A stretch of DNA of 6,214 nt, taken from Minisyncoccota bacterium (GTDB lineage Bacteria; Verrucomicrobiota; Lentisphaeria; Oligosphaerales; MVZH01). This document shows positions 1-6,165 of this stretch, one piece after another. The notes under the pieces are model-generated. The model did no database searches and was not told where the DNA came from. It saw only the letters and a program-made list of their open reading frames with translations. Within the stretch, counting starts at the first letter, position 1, and every line of letters starts with the position of its first letter. Location of the stretch: assembly GCA_021734725.1 (NCBI GenBank), contig JAIPIM010000244.1, positions 1 through 6,214 of the forward strand, written 5' to 3'. The translations under genes and the position numbers were made by a program.

Positions 1-316
1 TAGAGAAGATGCGACCATTGGCGTTCCCGTCGATGGTGATGCCGCCCGACAGGGCGGAAGCGTCGATATCGACGCTGCTGTTGATGGGGATCTGTCCGGA
101 GGTGAGCAGAATGGTTTGGCCGGAGAGCGCCGTGTTGAACGTGATGGTTGTGCCGGGCGTGGCGGCGGCGATGGCCGCGCGCAGCGACCCCGCGCCGCTG
201 TCGGCGGCGCTGGTCACCACCGCCGCCCGGAGACCGGGCGCAACAGCCAGCAGCAATGCGGCAACGATGAGGTGGATTTTCAGGGACTGATGGTTCGTTG
301 TCGTTGTTGTTTTCAG
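1..316 (-). CDS. Secreted beta-helix exoprotein, N-terminal part (SLRxAI type), probable CTG start
   Basis: This is the first 105 codons of a gene that runs off the left edge. The product starts MKTTTTTNHQSLKIHLIVAA and has a clear signal peptide: a basic start, a hydrophobic stretch at about residues 15-27, and cleavage after LRA near residue 31. The mature start carries the pattern DSGAGSLRAAIA, then PGTTITF and ITIDGNANGRIF. This pattern is typical of large surface proteins built from right-handed beta-helix or polymorphic-membrane-protein repeats (the CSLREAI / choice-of-anchor Q group). It is probably an exported adhesin or glycan-binding surface protein; the substrate is unknown. No ATG, GTG or TTG lies in frame between the upstream stop (332-334) and the signal peptide. 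CTG at 314-316 has AGGGGG six bases upstream and gives a normal signal peptide, so I place the start there. An in-frame ATA immediately before it, or the later CTG at codon 13, are alternatives. Confidence 0.8.
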   Translation of the reverse strand, partial: MKTTTTTNHQSLKIHLIVAALLLAVAPGLRAAVVTSAADSGAGSLRAAIAAATPGTTITFNTALSGQTILLTSGQIPINSSVDIDASALSGGITIDGNANGRIFS

Positions 317-322
317 TATACA

Positions 323-328
323 CCCCCT
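323..328 (-). promoter_or_regulatory. Ribosome binding site deciding a CTG start
   Basis: AGGGGG, within a longer A-then-G run, sits six bases before the CTG at 316 on the minus strand. This is the spacing expected of a Shine-Dalgarno site, and no ATG, GTG or TTG lies in the right frame nearby. It is the main reason for placing the start of the beta-helix exoprotein at CTG. Confidence 0.6.
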
Positions 329-364
329 TTTTTAGTTGAAGCTGATAAAATACAGCAACGGTGT

Positions 365-392
365 ATAATATTACAGAGTATTGTGATGTCAC
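365..392 (-). promoter_or_regulatory. Sigma70-like promoter for the beta-helix exoprotein
   Basis: On the minus strand GTGACA (387-392) is followed after 16 bases by TATTAT (365-370). Each hexamer matches the sigma70 consensus at five of six positions. Transcription would start near 358 and give a leader of about 40 bases that contains the AGGGGG site before the CTG at 316. The surrounding 300-390 stretch is clearly richer in A and T than the rest of the window, as expected for a promoter. Found by eye only. Confidence 0.55.
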
Positions 393-443
393 TGGCGTCC
401 CATTCACGGGAAAGAGAACTTTGTAATGGCTGACTGACTGGCT

Positions 444-477
444 ACAATCTTCTTAACCGCAAAGAGAAGGAGATTGT
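444..477 (+). promoter_or_regulatory. Hairpin hiding the transposase ribosome binding site
   Basis: ACAATCTTCTT (444-454) pairs along its whole length with AAGGAGATTGT (467-477), giving an 11-bp stem with one G-U pair and a 12-base loop. The AAGGAG ribosome binding site (467-472) of the transposase remnant that starts at 482 is entirely in the 3' arm. Several insertion sequences are known to hide their transposase start region in this way, so that transcripts entering from outside are poorly translated. A transcript starting inside the hairpin would leave the site free. The structure is visible in the sequence; the function is inferred. Confidence 0.5.
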
Positions 478-481
478 CGTT

Positions 482-775
482 ATGCCAGCCAGTACGGCCG
501 GGAGTAAGTGTGCCATATTCCGCCAAGTCTGTGAACTCACTCCACCACATTTGGTGCCGAAGCTTGCACGCAAGCACGGGATCAAGTCATGCGCGTCCAG
601 CATAGAGGGGGAGTCAGGCAAATCGTTCTCCTTAGCCCACGTCATTCCCCTGCGAGTATTGCTGCCGAAAACAGGGCGCCCTGAGTCGGGGAATCGTGCA
701 ATATTTGCGGAGATGGTGGAGGCCGCGAGCCTTGACCTGGCAGTGGGGCAAAGTGCCGTCCCGATGTTGGAATAA
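482..775 (+). pseudogene. IS4-type transposase N-terminal remnant (DUF4372-like)
   Basis: The open frame starts at ATG 482 with AAGGAG nine bases upstream. Residues about 10-36 (KCAIFRQVCELTPPHLVPKL, then ARKHGIKS) resemble the short N-terminal DUF4372 domain of IS4-family transposases, where FRQ...L.P.H....LA..HG is typical. The normal continuation, a TFSPWSHVV-type segment and then the several-hundred-residue DDE catalytic domain, is missing. After about residue 40 (position about 600) the frame continues for some 57 residues with no recognisable content; a weak FSLAHVIPL stretch may be a degenerate echo of the family. Full-length IS4 transposases have about 350-450 residues, against 97 here. 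I read it as the 5' end of a dead insertion sequence, joined to unrelated DNA. No matching inverted repeat was found on the right side. The family call is from memory of the motif. Confidence 0.5.
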
Positions 776-945
776 TCCCCGCCTCCCTCGCACCCACAGA
801 CCCGGTCGGAAGCTGACGCTTACAGGTGAGTTCCGTCCGACTCATGCCCAGCTCTGAGATTTCCGACCACAGCGACCGCGAAACGGTGCTGCCAGCCACT
901 CGGCTACGTCCAAAAACAGCGTTACCGACTGCCGATCCCCCTCGC
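776..945. other. Gene-free scar between the transposase remnant and the exoprotein
   Basis: No gene is supported here on either strand. Together with 600-775 it makes about 345 bases of non-coding or remnant DNA. It holds a loose inverted repeat (GTCGGAA near 807-813 against TTCCGTCCGAC at about 831-841) but no T-run that would make it a terminator. A minus-strand open frame crosses it (642-968) but has no ribosome binding site and no recognisable domain. It is best seen as debris left by mobile DNA. Confidence 0.4.
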
Positions 946-2730
946 TCACACTGCCCTACCCCGCGCAATACCCGCTCCTGAACCTGAACTCAGACTATTT
1001 ACCTGGCACCATCTCTTACTGGCCGTGACTGTGCACGGCACGGTCAGGGTACTGGTGCCCGTGTCGGTGAACATATGTGCCACGTAGCCGTCGGCATAAG
1101 GCGGCGAAGAACGGGGACTAAGCCCGCTTGAATCCGTGTAAACGATAGTTCCACCCGACCCCGTGTTGTCGCTGGGTGCAACTTGCACCGTGAAAGTATT
1201 CGTCGTGGACACGGCTGTGCTGCCGGCGTTATCGGTCACACTGACATAGATCCCGTACGTTCCGATTGCCAGCCTGCCAAGATCCAATGTGTGCGGCAGC
1301 GAATTTGTGATACCGGCCTCGGCATACGCGCCTTCCGCGCAGTTCGTGTAGAATGTGACCGTATATGGCGACGTACCGTTCGCCACCGTGGCCGTGGCGG
1401 AGATCGAAGACCCCACAATGAACATCTGGGCGTCCGCCGGACTGTCCACCACGACGCTCAGCGGAGGCACCGGATACAAAGCCATGGCGTCGAGCATGGC
1501 TTGCTCCACCGAAGAGACGCCGTACATGGTATTGAAATTGTAGAGCGCCTGGTAAAGGCAATCCGGATCGCCATGCAGCGTGTTCTGGAACCACGAATAC
1601 CACGTATTGTAATCCGAGGTGAACAGGTTGAATTCGCCGTAACCGTATCCGGTCGCACCGTAACTTGTCTTGGCGGTTTGAACGGCCTGCACAAAGGCGG
1701 TGTTCGATTTCAGGCCACCGCTGCCGCCATACCATGTGGCTCCCGGGTTGCCGTTGGAATTCACCAGGGCATTCTCATCCTGCTGAGCGGTGCTGTATAT
1801 CGTTCCGTGAACGCTGATCTTGTCCCGCGGCAGGCCCGCATCCAGCGCGATTTTGGCGAGGTAGGTCAAATGTCTGCCGATGATTTTCGCGTTGTCATCC
1901 GCGGTGATCGTGCCAGTGGTTCTGATGCCGGCGGTCTGCGCCGCGTTATAGCCGAGCGGCTGGTAATTATTGCTCCAAGGCGGATTGTCCGTCGTGCCGT
2001 AGTAACTGTTCCCGTTGGGGAAGAACCGGTAGTTGCTGTTGATCGCCGACTCCCAGCCGCATTTCCATCCCACGAACAGCCATTTCTTGTTGGCGGGAAG
2101 ATTGTTATACCATTGCAGCACCACCGGCAGAAACGCGTCATAGATGCCTTTTTCATACGCCTGAAAATTTGCGCTCAGGAAATTGGGTGTCGTTCCGATC
2201 CTGAACGGACTTCCCCAGTTGCGCCAACTGAGCTTGACTGCGGTGCTGGGATCCCATCCGTACCATTCCACATCCGCAATCTTGTTCGTGTCGTATCCGG
2301 CTTTTTCGGGATCGTACCAGTTGAGCAGACTCTCCTTCAGCCAGGTTTCGGTATCCACCTGCACCAATATCGGAACATCAAGACGTTCAGCCATGGCCAG
2401 ATCATTGGTCAAGTTTGCCAGCTCGGAAGAAACAGTCCTATATCCTGGAAGATAGATACATGCCACTCCAACTTTCAGGGTTGACAGTTGGTTGGCCGCG
2501 CCGAATCTCGTCGCCACATACCCCATGACATTGGAGGAATTGGAGCCGGATGAGGAGAAGGCTCCGCACGGTGTGTAATTGAGCAGCAGGAACTGGTCCC
2601 CCGCCCGTGCCGGGCCGGTCAGCGCCCCCAGCATGACACCAAGCGCGAGGGCCCATGACAACACGCCGGCCCCTCTGAGCCGGCTCCAGGAAGCTGTAAA
2701 GCATGTATTCAAACGTCTCTCTCCAATCAT
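946..2730 (-). CDS. Secreted glycoside-hydrolase-like barrel protein with Ig-like module, altered C-terminus
   Basis: The protein has 594 residues from ATG 2730, chosen because GGGAG lies seven bases upstream; an ATG at 2775 has no such site. Residues 1-43 form a long signal peptide ending GPARA. Residues about 46-420 look like a TIM-barrel enzyme: strand-like segments end in acidic residues at ILVQVDTETW (E128), LFVGWKCGWES (E227) and GYGYGEFNLF (E366). The spacing suits a clan GH-A hydrolase with the acid/base on strand 4 and the nucleophile on strand 7, but I recognise no named family. Residues about 425-518 form an Ig-like module (VDSPADAQMF...SVTDNAGSTAVSTTNTFTV). A segment TIVYTDSSGL...HMFTDTGTSTLTVPCTVTA follows, which normally leads into a glycine-rich VVAGGGGGG stretch. 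Instead residue 571 onward (position 1020) is a 24-residue tail of different composition. It lies 61 bases after the LamG-like gene and is probably co-transcribed with it. Confidence 0.75.
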   Translation of the reverse strand: MIGERRLNTCFTASWSRLRGAGVLSWALALGVMLGALTGPARAGDQFLLLNYTPCGAFSSSGSNSSNVMGYVATRFGAANQLSTLKVGVACIYLPGYRTVSSELANLTNDLAMAERLDVPILVQVDTETWLKESLLNWYDPEKAGYDTNKIADVEWYGWDPSTAVKLSWRNWGSPFRIGTTPNFLSANFQAYEKGIYDAFLPVVLQWYNNLPANKKWLFVGWKCGWESAINSNYRFFPNGNSYYGTTDNPPWSNNYQPLGYNAAQTAGIRTTGTITADDNAKIIGRHLTYLAKIALDAGLPRDKISVHGTIYSTAQQDENALVNSNGNPGATWYGGSGGLKSNTAFVQAVQTAKTSYGATGYGYGEFNLFTSDYNTWYSWFQNTLHGDPDCLYQALYNFNTMYGVSSVEQAMLDAMALYPVPPLSVVVDSPADAQMFIVGSSISATATVANGTSPYTVTFYTNCAEGAYAEAGITNSLPHTLDLGRLAIGTYGIYVSVTDNAGSTAVSTTNTFTVQVAPSDNTGSGGTIVYTDSSGLSPRSSPPYADGYVAHMFTDTGTSTLTVPCTVTASKRWCQVNSLSSGSGAGIARGRAV

Positions 2731-2791
2731 CGACCATCTCCCTGCGCGGCAATGTAAACCCCATTGTGCTGTCACGCCCTTCGTCGCCGGC

Positions 2792-3541
2792 TTACCGCAC
2801 GATCAAGACCGTCTCCATCGGTCGAACGGGTGTCTTCTCGACAAGTATGAAGGCCCGTACTCGCTCGACAACGGTGCCACGCGTGATATACCAGTTCCCT
2901 GAGACTTGGTAGCCGACACCGATCCACTGGAGCCGCGGCACGACGGGCTCGATCGTCGCCTGGGTGTTCGCCAAAACACCATCCACATACGTCTCGAGAA
3001 TGCCATCGGCATGGCGCAGCATGGCCATGGTGTGGTGGCCCGGGATCGACGCGGGCGTCGTATCCCAATCGTCGCTGGCATAGTTGCCGTCCGCAAACAT
3101 CTGGCGCGTGTGTCCCTGGGCGACCCAGCTTGTCCAGATATCGAACCCCTGTCTGGGCTGGCCGAGGCCGAAGGCGCCGTCCCACGTGAGCATCTGTATG
3201 AGGGTATGTTCCGTATGCCAATCAATCCCCTTCGGCGCCACGGTGAGGGTCACCTCTATTCCGGAGTTGGTATAGCTCAATCCCTGAGGCGCATCGATGT
3301 ACATCCAGCCTTCCTGGGAATCCGGCTCGTCCGCCTTCCCCAACACCATGTTGCCGGAGGCATCGATACTCGTCGTCCGTTCCTTGCTCCAATCGCCCCA
3401 ACCCGTGCCCGCGTCCCATTCTTCGATGACGGCACTATCGGGTATGTAATCAATCGGGTCCTGCGCGTCGGCATGGATGCCAATCCACGCAAGCAACGCC
3501 GTTGCTGTCACAAGCATTTGAACCACACGATCGCTCACCAC
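2792..3541 (-). CDS. Secreted LamG-like (concanavalin-fold) protein
   Basis: The protein has 249 residues. The start is GTG 3541, with AGGGG six bases upstream; a second GTG follows directly and ATG at codon 9 is also possible. Residues 1-26 are a signal peptide (TATALLAWIG, cleavage after ADA). Residues about 38-235 read as one jelly-roll of the LamG / concanavalin type: WDAGTGWGDW, GWMYIDAPQG, a central FDIWTSW, then GHHTMAMLRHADGILETYVD and GVLANTQATI. The YVDGVL hairpin followed by a late WIGVGYQ strand is typical of the fold. Such proteins usually bind glycans, and some relatives cleave them; I see no catalytic motif, so binding is likelier. The last residues, ETVLIVR, are followed at once by the stop, like the end of the upstream cadherin-like protein. 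It lies 61 bases before the barrel protein and downstream of the palindrome at 3624-3683. Confidence 0.75.
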   Translation of the reverse strand: MVSDRVVQMLVTATALLAWIGIHADAQDPIDYIPDSAVIEEWDAGTGWGDWSKERTTSIDASGNMVLGKADEPDSQEGWMYIDAPQGLSYTNSGIEVTLTVAPKGIDWHTEHTLIQMLTWDGAFGLGQPRQGFDIWTSWVAQGHTRQMFADGNYASDDWDTTPASIPGHHTMAMLRHADGILETYVDGVLANTQATIEPVVPRLQWIGVGYQVSGNWYITRGTVVERVRAFILVEKTPVRPMETVLIVR

Positions 3542-3623
3542 CTCGCACCCCTGTCTTTAGTGCGGACCCGGATACTTGTCTTCTGTACCACACCACGGAA
3601 TACTCACGCTGGCGCTCCGCTTG

Positions 3624-3683
3624 GGGCCAGTTGGCACAACTGGCCCTACCCGGTACGTCCAGTTGTGCCAACTGGACGATACC
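3624..3683. repeat. Perfect 17-bp inverted repeat with nested palindromes
   Basis: CCAGTTGGCACAACTGG (3627-3643) and its exact reverse complement (3659-3675) are separated by 15 bases. Each arm is also a small palindrome. 3624-3632 pairs with 3638-3646 (9 bp, loop GGCAC), and 3656-3664 pairs with 3670-3678 (9 bp, loop GTGCC), the latter extended by GGTA/TACC across a bulged A. The two loops are complementary to each other. The region can therefore form one long hairpin or two adjacent ones. No T-run follows on either strand, so it is not a standard intrinsic terminator. It sits between two minus-strand genes, about 85 bases upstream of the LamG-like start. It could be an operator, an RNA-processing or attenuation element, or a genome-wide repeat. 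Confidence 0.8.
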
Positions 3684-3731
3684 TTCTGGGTAGTCGCCGA
3701 AACGACGAGGCCCTTGCGCGTGGCGCCATGC

Positions 3732-4404
3732 TTACCGAAAAATGAAGATCGTGCCGGTGCTGGACGTCCCCACGGCGACCACCGTGACCTTGATCAACAT
3801 CGTATTGGTATCCCCCGGATTGTCGCTGCCGGTTGCCCTCACGTTCACATAGTACTCCGCGCCCAATGTAGCATCCGTGGCGCCATCGTTGAACTCAACA
3901 TTGTTTCCGTTGATCTGGAATTTGTCATTATCATAAACACCTTCCAGAGTGTAGTCCACCGAGGCGTCCTGCCCCGGCTCTGATTGTAGCGTACCTACCA
4001 CGGTTGTGCCACCGGCCACTTCCGCCAGCGCATGGACCCCGATAAACGTTTCGTCGACTGGTGTAACCGTGACCGTGATCGCCTGAGAGTCGGTCTTATC
4101 GTCGTCATCGGTTACCGTGACAATTACCTTCATCCCTCCGGACTCCGCCGCCGTGTAGTAGACATCGTTATCCACGGCGAACCACCGATCCTGCAACTGG
4201 TAGGCGCGAAGCACGTCATTCATGGCGCTCCGGAGCGACCGGCGACTCGCGTCCGCTCCCGTGCGGCACGCATCCACGCTGCCCACGGCCGCCCGTCACC
4301 GTCCCTCCGACGCTCGCCGCCGCCACAGCGCCCGAGCCACACCCGAGGGCGAAGCGCAGCGCAACCAGAGCGCCAAGCCATGTTTTCCACACAATGCGTT
4401 TCAT
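3732..4404 (-). pseudogene. Exported cadherin-like protein split by a frameshift
   Basis: ATG 4404 opens a frame with a good signal peptide (MKRIVWKTWLGALVALRFAL, then GAVAA), but this frame stops at 4216 after losing sense. The rest of the protein is in the next frame, open from about 4295 to the stop at 3732. The body carries a strand ending VTVTDDDDKTDSQAITVTVT (about 4136-4077), the usual acidic end of a PKD/Ig or cadherin module. One cadherin-like repeat follows (about 4037-3771: AEVAGGTTVVGTL, DYTLEG, KFQINGNN, YYVNVRATGSDNPGDT). It ends GTIFIFR. A +1 shift between 4295 and 4216 would restore one protein of about 224 residues, short for this group, so the N-terminal module may also be partly deleted. 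A sequencing error is possible. Only a weak ribosome binding site precedes 4404. It starts 54 bases after the fucosidase and is probably a surface or glycan-binding protein. Confidence 0.6.
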
Positions 4405-4458
4405 GCAGGTGTCGTCATCTCTCTCTACGCCCCAACGAGCTTGTCGACAAACAGCCTC

Positions 4459-6165
4459 TCAGCCGGATAGTGCGGGTCCCAAGATCCTAACAGGAACAAG
4501 GAGAATCGTGGAAATCCAAACCATATCTTCTTCCGGCATCAACTGATAGATCGAAGGAGTGATTTGCAGATCGTAGTACCCCGCCTCGCCAAACTCAACG
4601 ATCCCCATCGTCACAGCAGCATGCCGGGATTTGCTACCCGTAACCACTGTCCTGGCTTCCAGGCGCTGATTGTTAATCCTCAACCAGTACGGCTCCTTGT
4701 CGAAGTCTTCAGCCGCCTGCTCAACAATTACCTTGTAGACGGCAGCTTCGGGGATCGCAACGCGTGCAAAGAGATGCGCATGGCTGGTTCTCTGTAGCAC
4801 CCAGCCTTCCTCCGTTTTCCTCTGCGCGTAACCATGTGGAGCCCACATAGCATCTGCATCGATCGTGATAATGCCTGACGACGCCTGCTGGCTCTGGATA
4901 TCGGCGCACGCCCAATCTCCCTCGAGCTCTGCAACGATGACAGTATTGTGTTTGTCGGGTGCCCGCGCCGGCAGTTCGATCGAAAGCAAGTCGTCCTGCT
5001 GCCTAAAAGCCAGCCCTTGTTTACCGGAAGCGCACAACAGATAGACCTTGTTTACCGCGTTCTTCAGATTGCGTACGCTATACAGCCCGTCTTCTGGCCA
5101 GTCGAGCACATGGAAGAAGAGACGCCGTCCCTTCATCGTGCACACCACCTCATCTTGTTCCGGGAATGGGCTCGCCTTCGTTCCGTAGATGGCTTCTCCA
5201 TTGACTCGCAACCATTGTCCGATCGCTCGGAACAAATCCTTTTCAGGTTCAGGGATCGTGCCGTCCGGTCTGGGACCAATGTTCAGTAAGTAGTTGCCTC
5301 CTCGTGAAACTATCCGGGCCATGTTGCCGAGCACTTCCTTGAGAGGGCGGACCTCATAGGGGGGACACCTGTATGACCACCCTGGCCCCGTCGTCATACA
5401 TGTTTCCCAAGGAACTACCAGTCCCTTGGGTGGGATCGTGTTGTCCCCCAGGGACGTAAAATCGCCGAAGCCCTGCCCCAGGCGCGTGCACATGATTGTT
5501 CCCGGTGAGTTCTCGAGGACGATTCGGCGAAACTCCCGGCACTCGTTGGGGTTGACCCGCTGGGCCGTGTCAAACCAGACAATGGCCACGTCGCCGAGTT
5601 TCGTCACGAGCTCTCGCACCTGTGGGTAGGCCTTGTGAGCAAGGTAATCTTGCCACCCGTTAGCCTCCATGTCTTCGCGCGAGAAATCGATACGTCCAGC
5701 GCCCGGATGATCCCAATCCTGACAGTGTGAGTAGTAGAACCCTATTCGCAGGCCGCTCTCTCGGCATGCCTCGCTCAACTCCCTCAGTGGCTCGCGCCTG
5801 AATGGGCTATCTCCAATATCGAAGTCTCCGTAGTCCGAGTCGAAAAGCGCGAAACCGTCATGGTGTTTGGCGGTAATGGTAATCCACTGGCAGCCGGCGT
5901 CCTTGGCAACCTGGACCCATTTCTTTGCATCGAACCGTTCCGGATTGAACCGCTTAACCAATGCGTGGTATTCGGAATCCGGGATCTTACCATGAAACCG
6001 ATGCCATTCTCCCCAACCATTAATGCTGTAGAGGCCCCAGTGGATAAACATTCCAAACTTGGCATCCCGGTACCATTGCAACGTTTGCCTTGCCTCGACT
6101 GATTCCGGTCCAACATACTCGGCCCTGGGCCAATGGTCTGAGTTCGTTACGGGATTCTGCATCAT
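4459..6165 (-). CDS. Alpha-L-fucosidase, GH29
   Basis: This enzyme hydrolyses terminal alpha-L-fucose from glycans by a retaining mechanism. Numbering from GTG 6189 (576 residues), the GH29 landmarks are all present: FGMFIHWGLYS (H50), ITITAKHHDGFALFDS (H109, H110), GFYYS, VAIVWFD with the nucleophile D207, WETCMTTGPGWSYR (E262), and GGNYLLNIGPRPDGTIPEPE. The catalytic barrel covers about residues 30-335 and a beta-sandwich follows to about 420. A further C-terminal domain, about 425-570, resembles the carbohydrate-binding or DUF5077-like extensions of some fucosidases. I prefer ATG 6165 (568 residues) because GAGGAG lies nine bases upstream. GTG 6189 has no clear site, and the frame stays open to the right edge, so an earlier start, even with a signal peptide, cannot be excluded. 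With the start at 6165 there is no signal peptide and the enzyme would be cytoplasmic. It is the first gene of the minus-strand run. Confidence 0.95.
   Translation of the reverse strand: MMQNPVTNSDHWPRAEYVGPESVEARQTLQWYRDAKFGMFIHWGLYSINGWGEWHRFHGKIPDSEYHALVKRFNPERFDAKKWVQVAKDAGCQWITITAKHHDGFALFDSDYGDFDIGDSPFRREPLRELSEACRESGLRIGFYYSHCQDWDHPGAGRIDFSREDMEANGWQDYLAHKAYPQVRELVTKLGDVAIVWFDTAQRVNPNECREFRRIVLENSPGTIMCTRLGQGFGDFTSLGDNTIPPKGLVVPWETCMTTGPGWSYRCPPYEVRPLKEVLGNMARIVSRGGNYLLNIGPRPDGTIPEPEKDLFRAIGQWLRVNGEAIYGTKASPFPEQDEVVCTMKGRRLFFHVLDWPEDGLYSVRNLKNAVNKVYLLCASGKQGLAFRQQDDLLSIELPARAPDKHNTVIVAELEGDWACADIQSQQASSGIITIDADAMWAPHGYAQRKTEEGWVLQRTSHAHLFARVAIPEAAVYKVIVEQAAEDFDKEPYWLRINNQRLEARTVVTGSKSRHAAVTMGIVEFGEAGYYDLQITPSIYQLMPEEDMVWISTILLVPVRILGPALSG

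Noticed and set aside
642..968. Minus-strand open frame of 108 codons overlapping the end of the barrel gene
   Set aside because: It has no ribosome binding site and no domain, and it is in the scar region. A stretch near 770-850 faintly recalled the GGTTCTGTGGGAG-type 3' part of group II introns, but I could not build domain V or any intron-encoded protein, so I do not claim it.
1183..2484. Long plus-strand open frame of 433 codons opposite the barrel gene
   Set aside because: It is antisense to a protein with a clear signal peptide and domains. Its product is rich in arginine, histidine and isoleucine with no recognisable domain, as expected of a mirror frame in GC-rich coding DNA.
3624..3683. 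Reading the inverted repeat as an intrinsic terminator
   Set aside because: Neither strand has a T-run after the stem; the flanks are ACGATACC on plus and CCCCAAGCGG on minus.
2906..3745. Plus-strand open frame of 279 codons opposite the LamG-like gene
   Set aside because: It is antisense to a well-supported secreted protein, has no family motif, and runs through the palindrome.
4393..4417. Upstream mini-frame starting at ATG 4417 before the cadherin-like gene
   Set aside because: It would encode only MTTPA and its TGA overlaps the ATG at 4404. An attenuation role is possible, but nothing else supports it.
4032..4490. Plus-strand open frame of 152 codons opposite the cadherin-like gene
   Set aside because: It is a mirror frame, very rich in arginine, proline and serine, with no start signal or motif.
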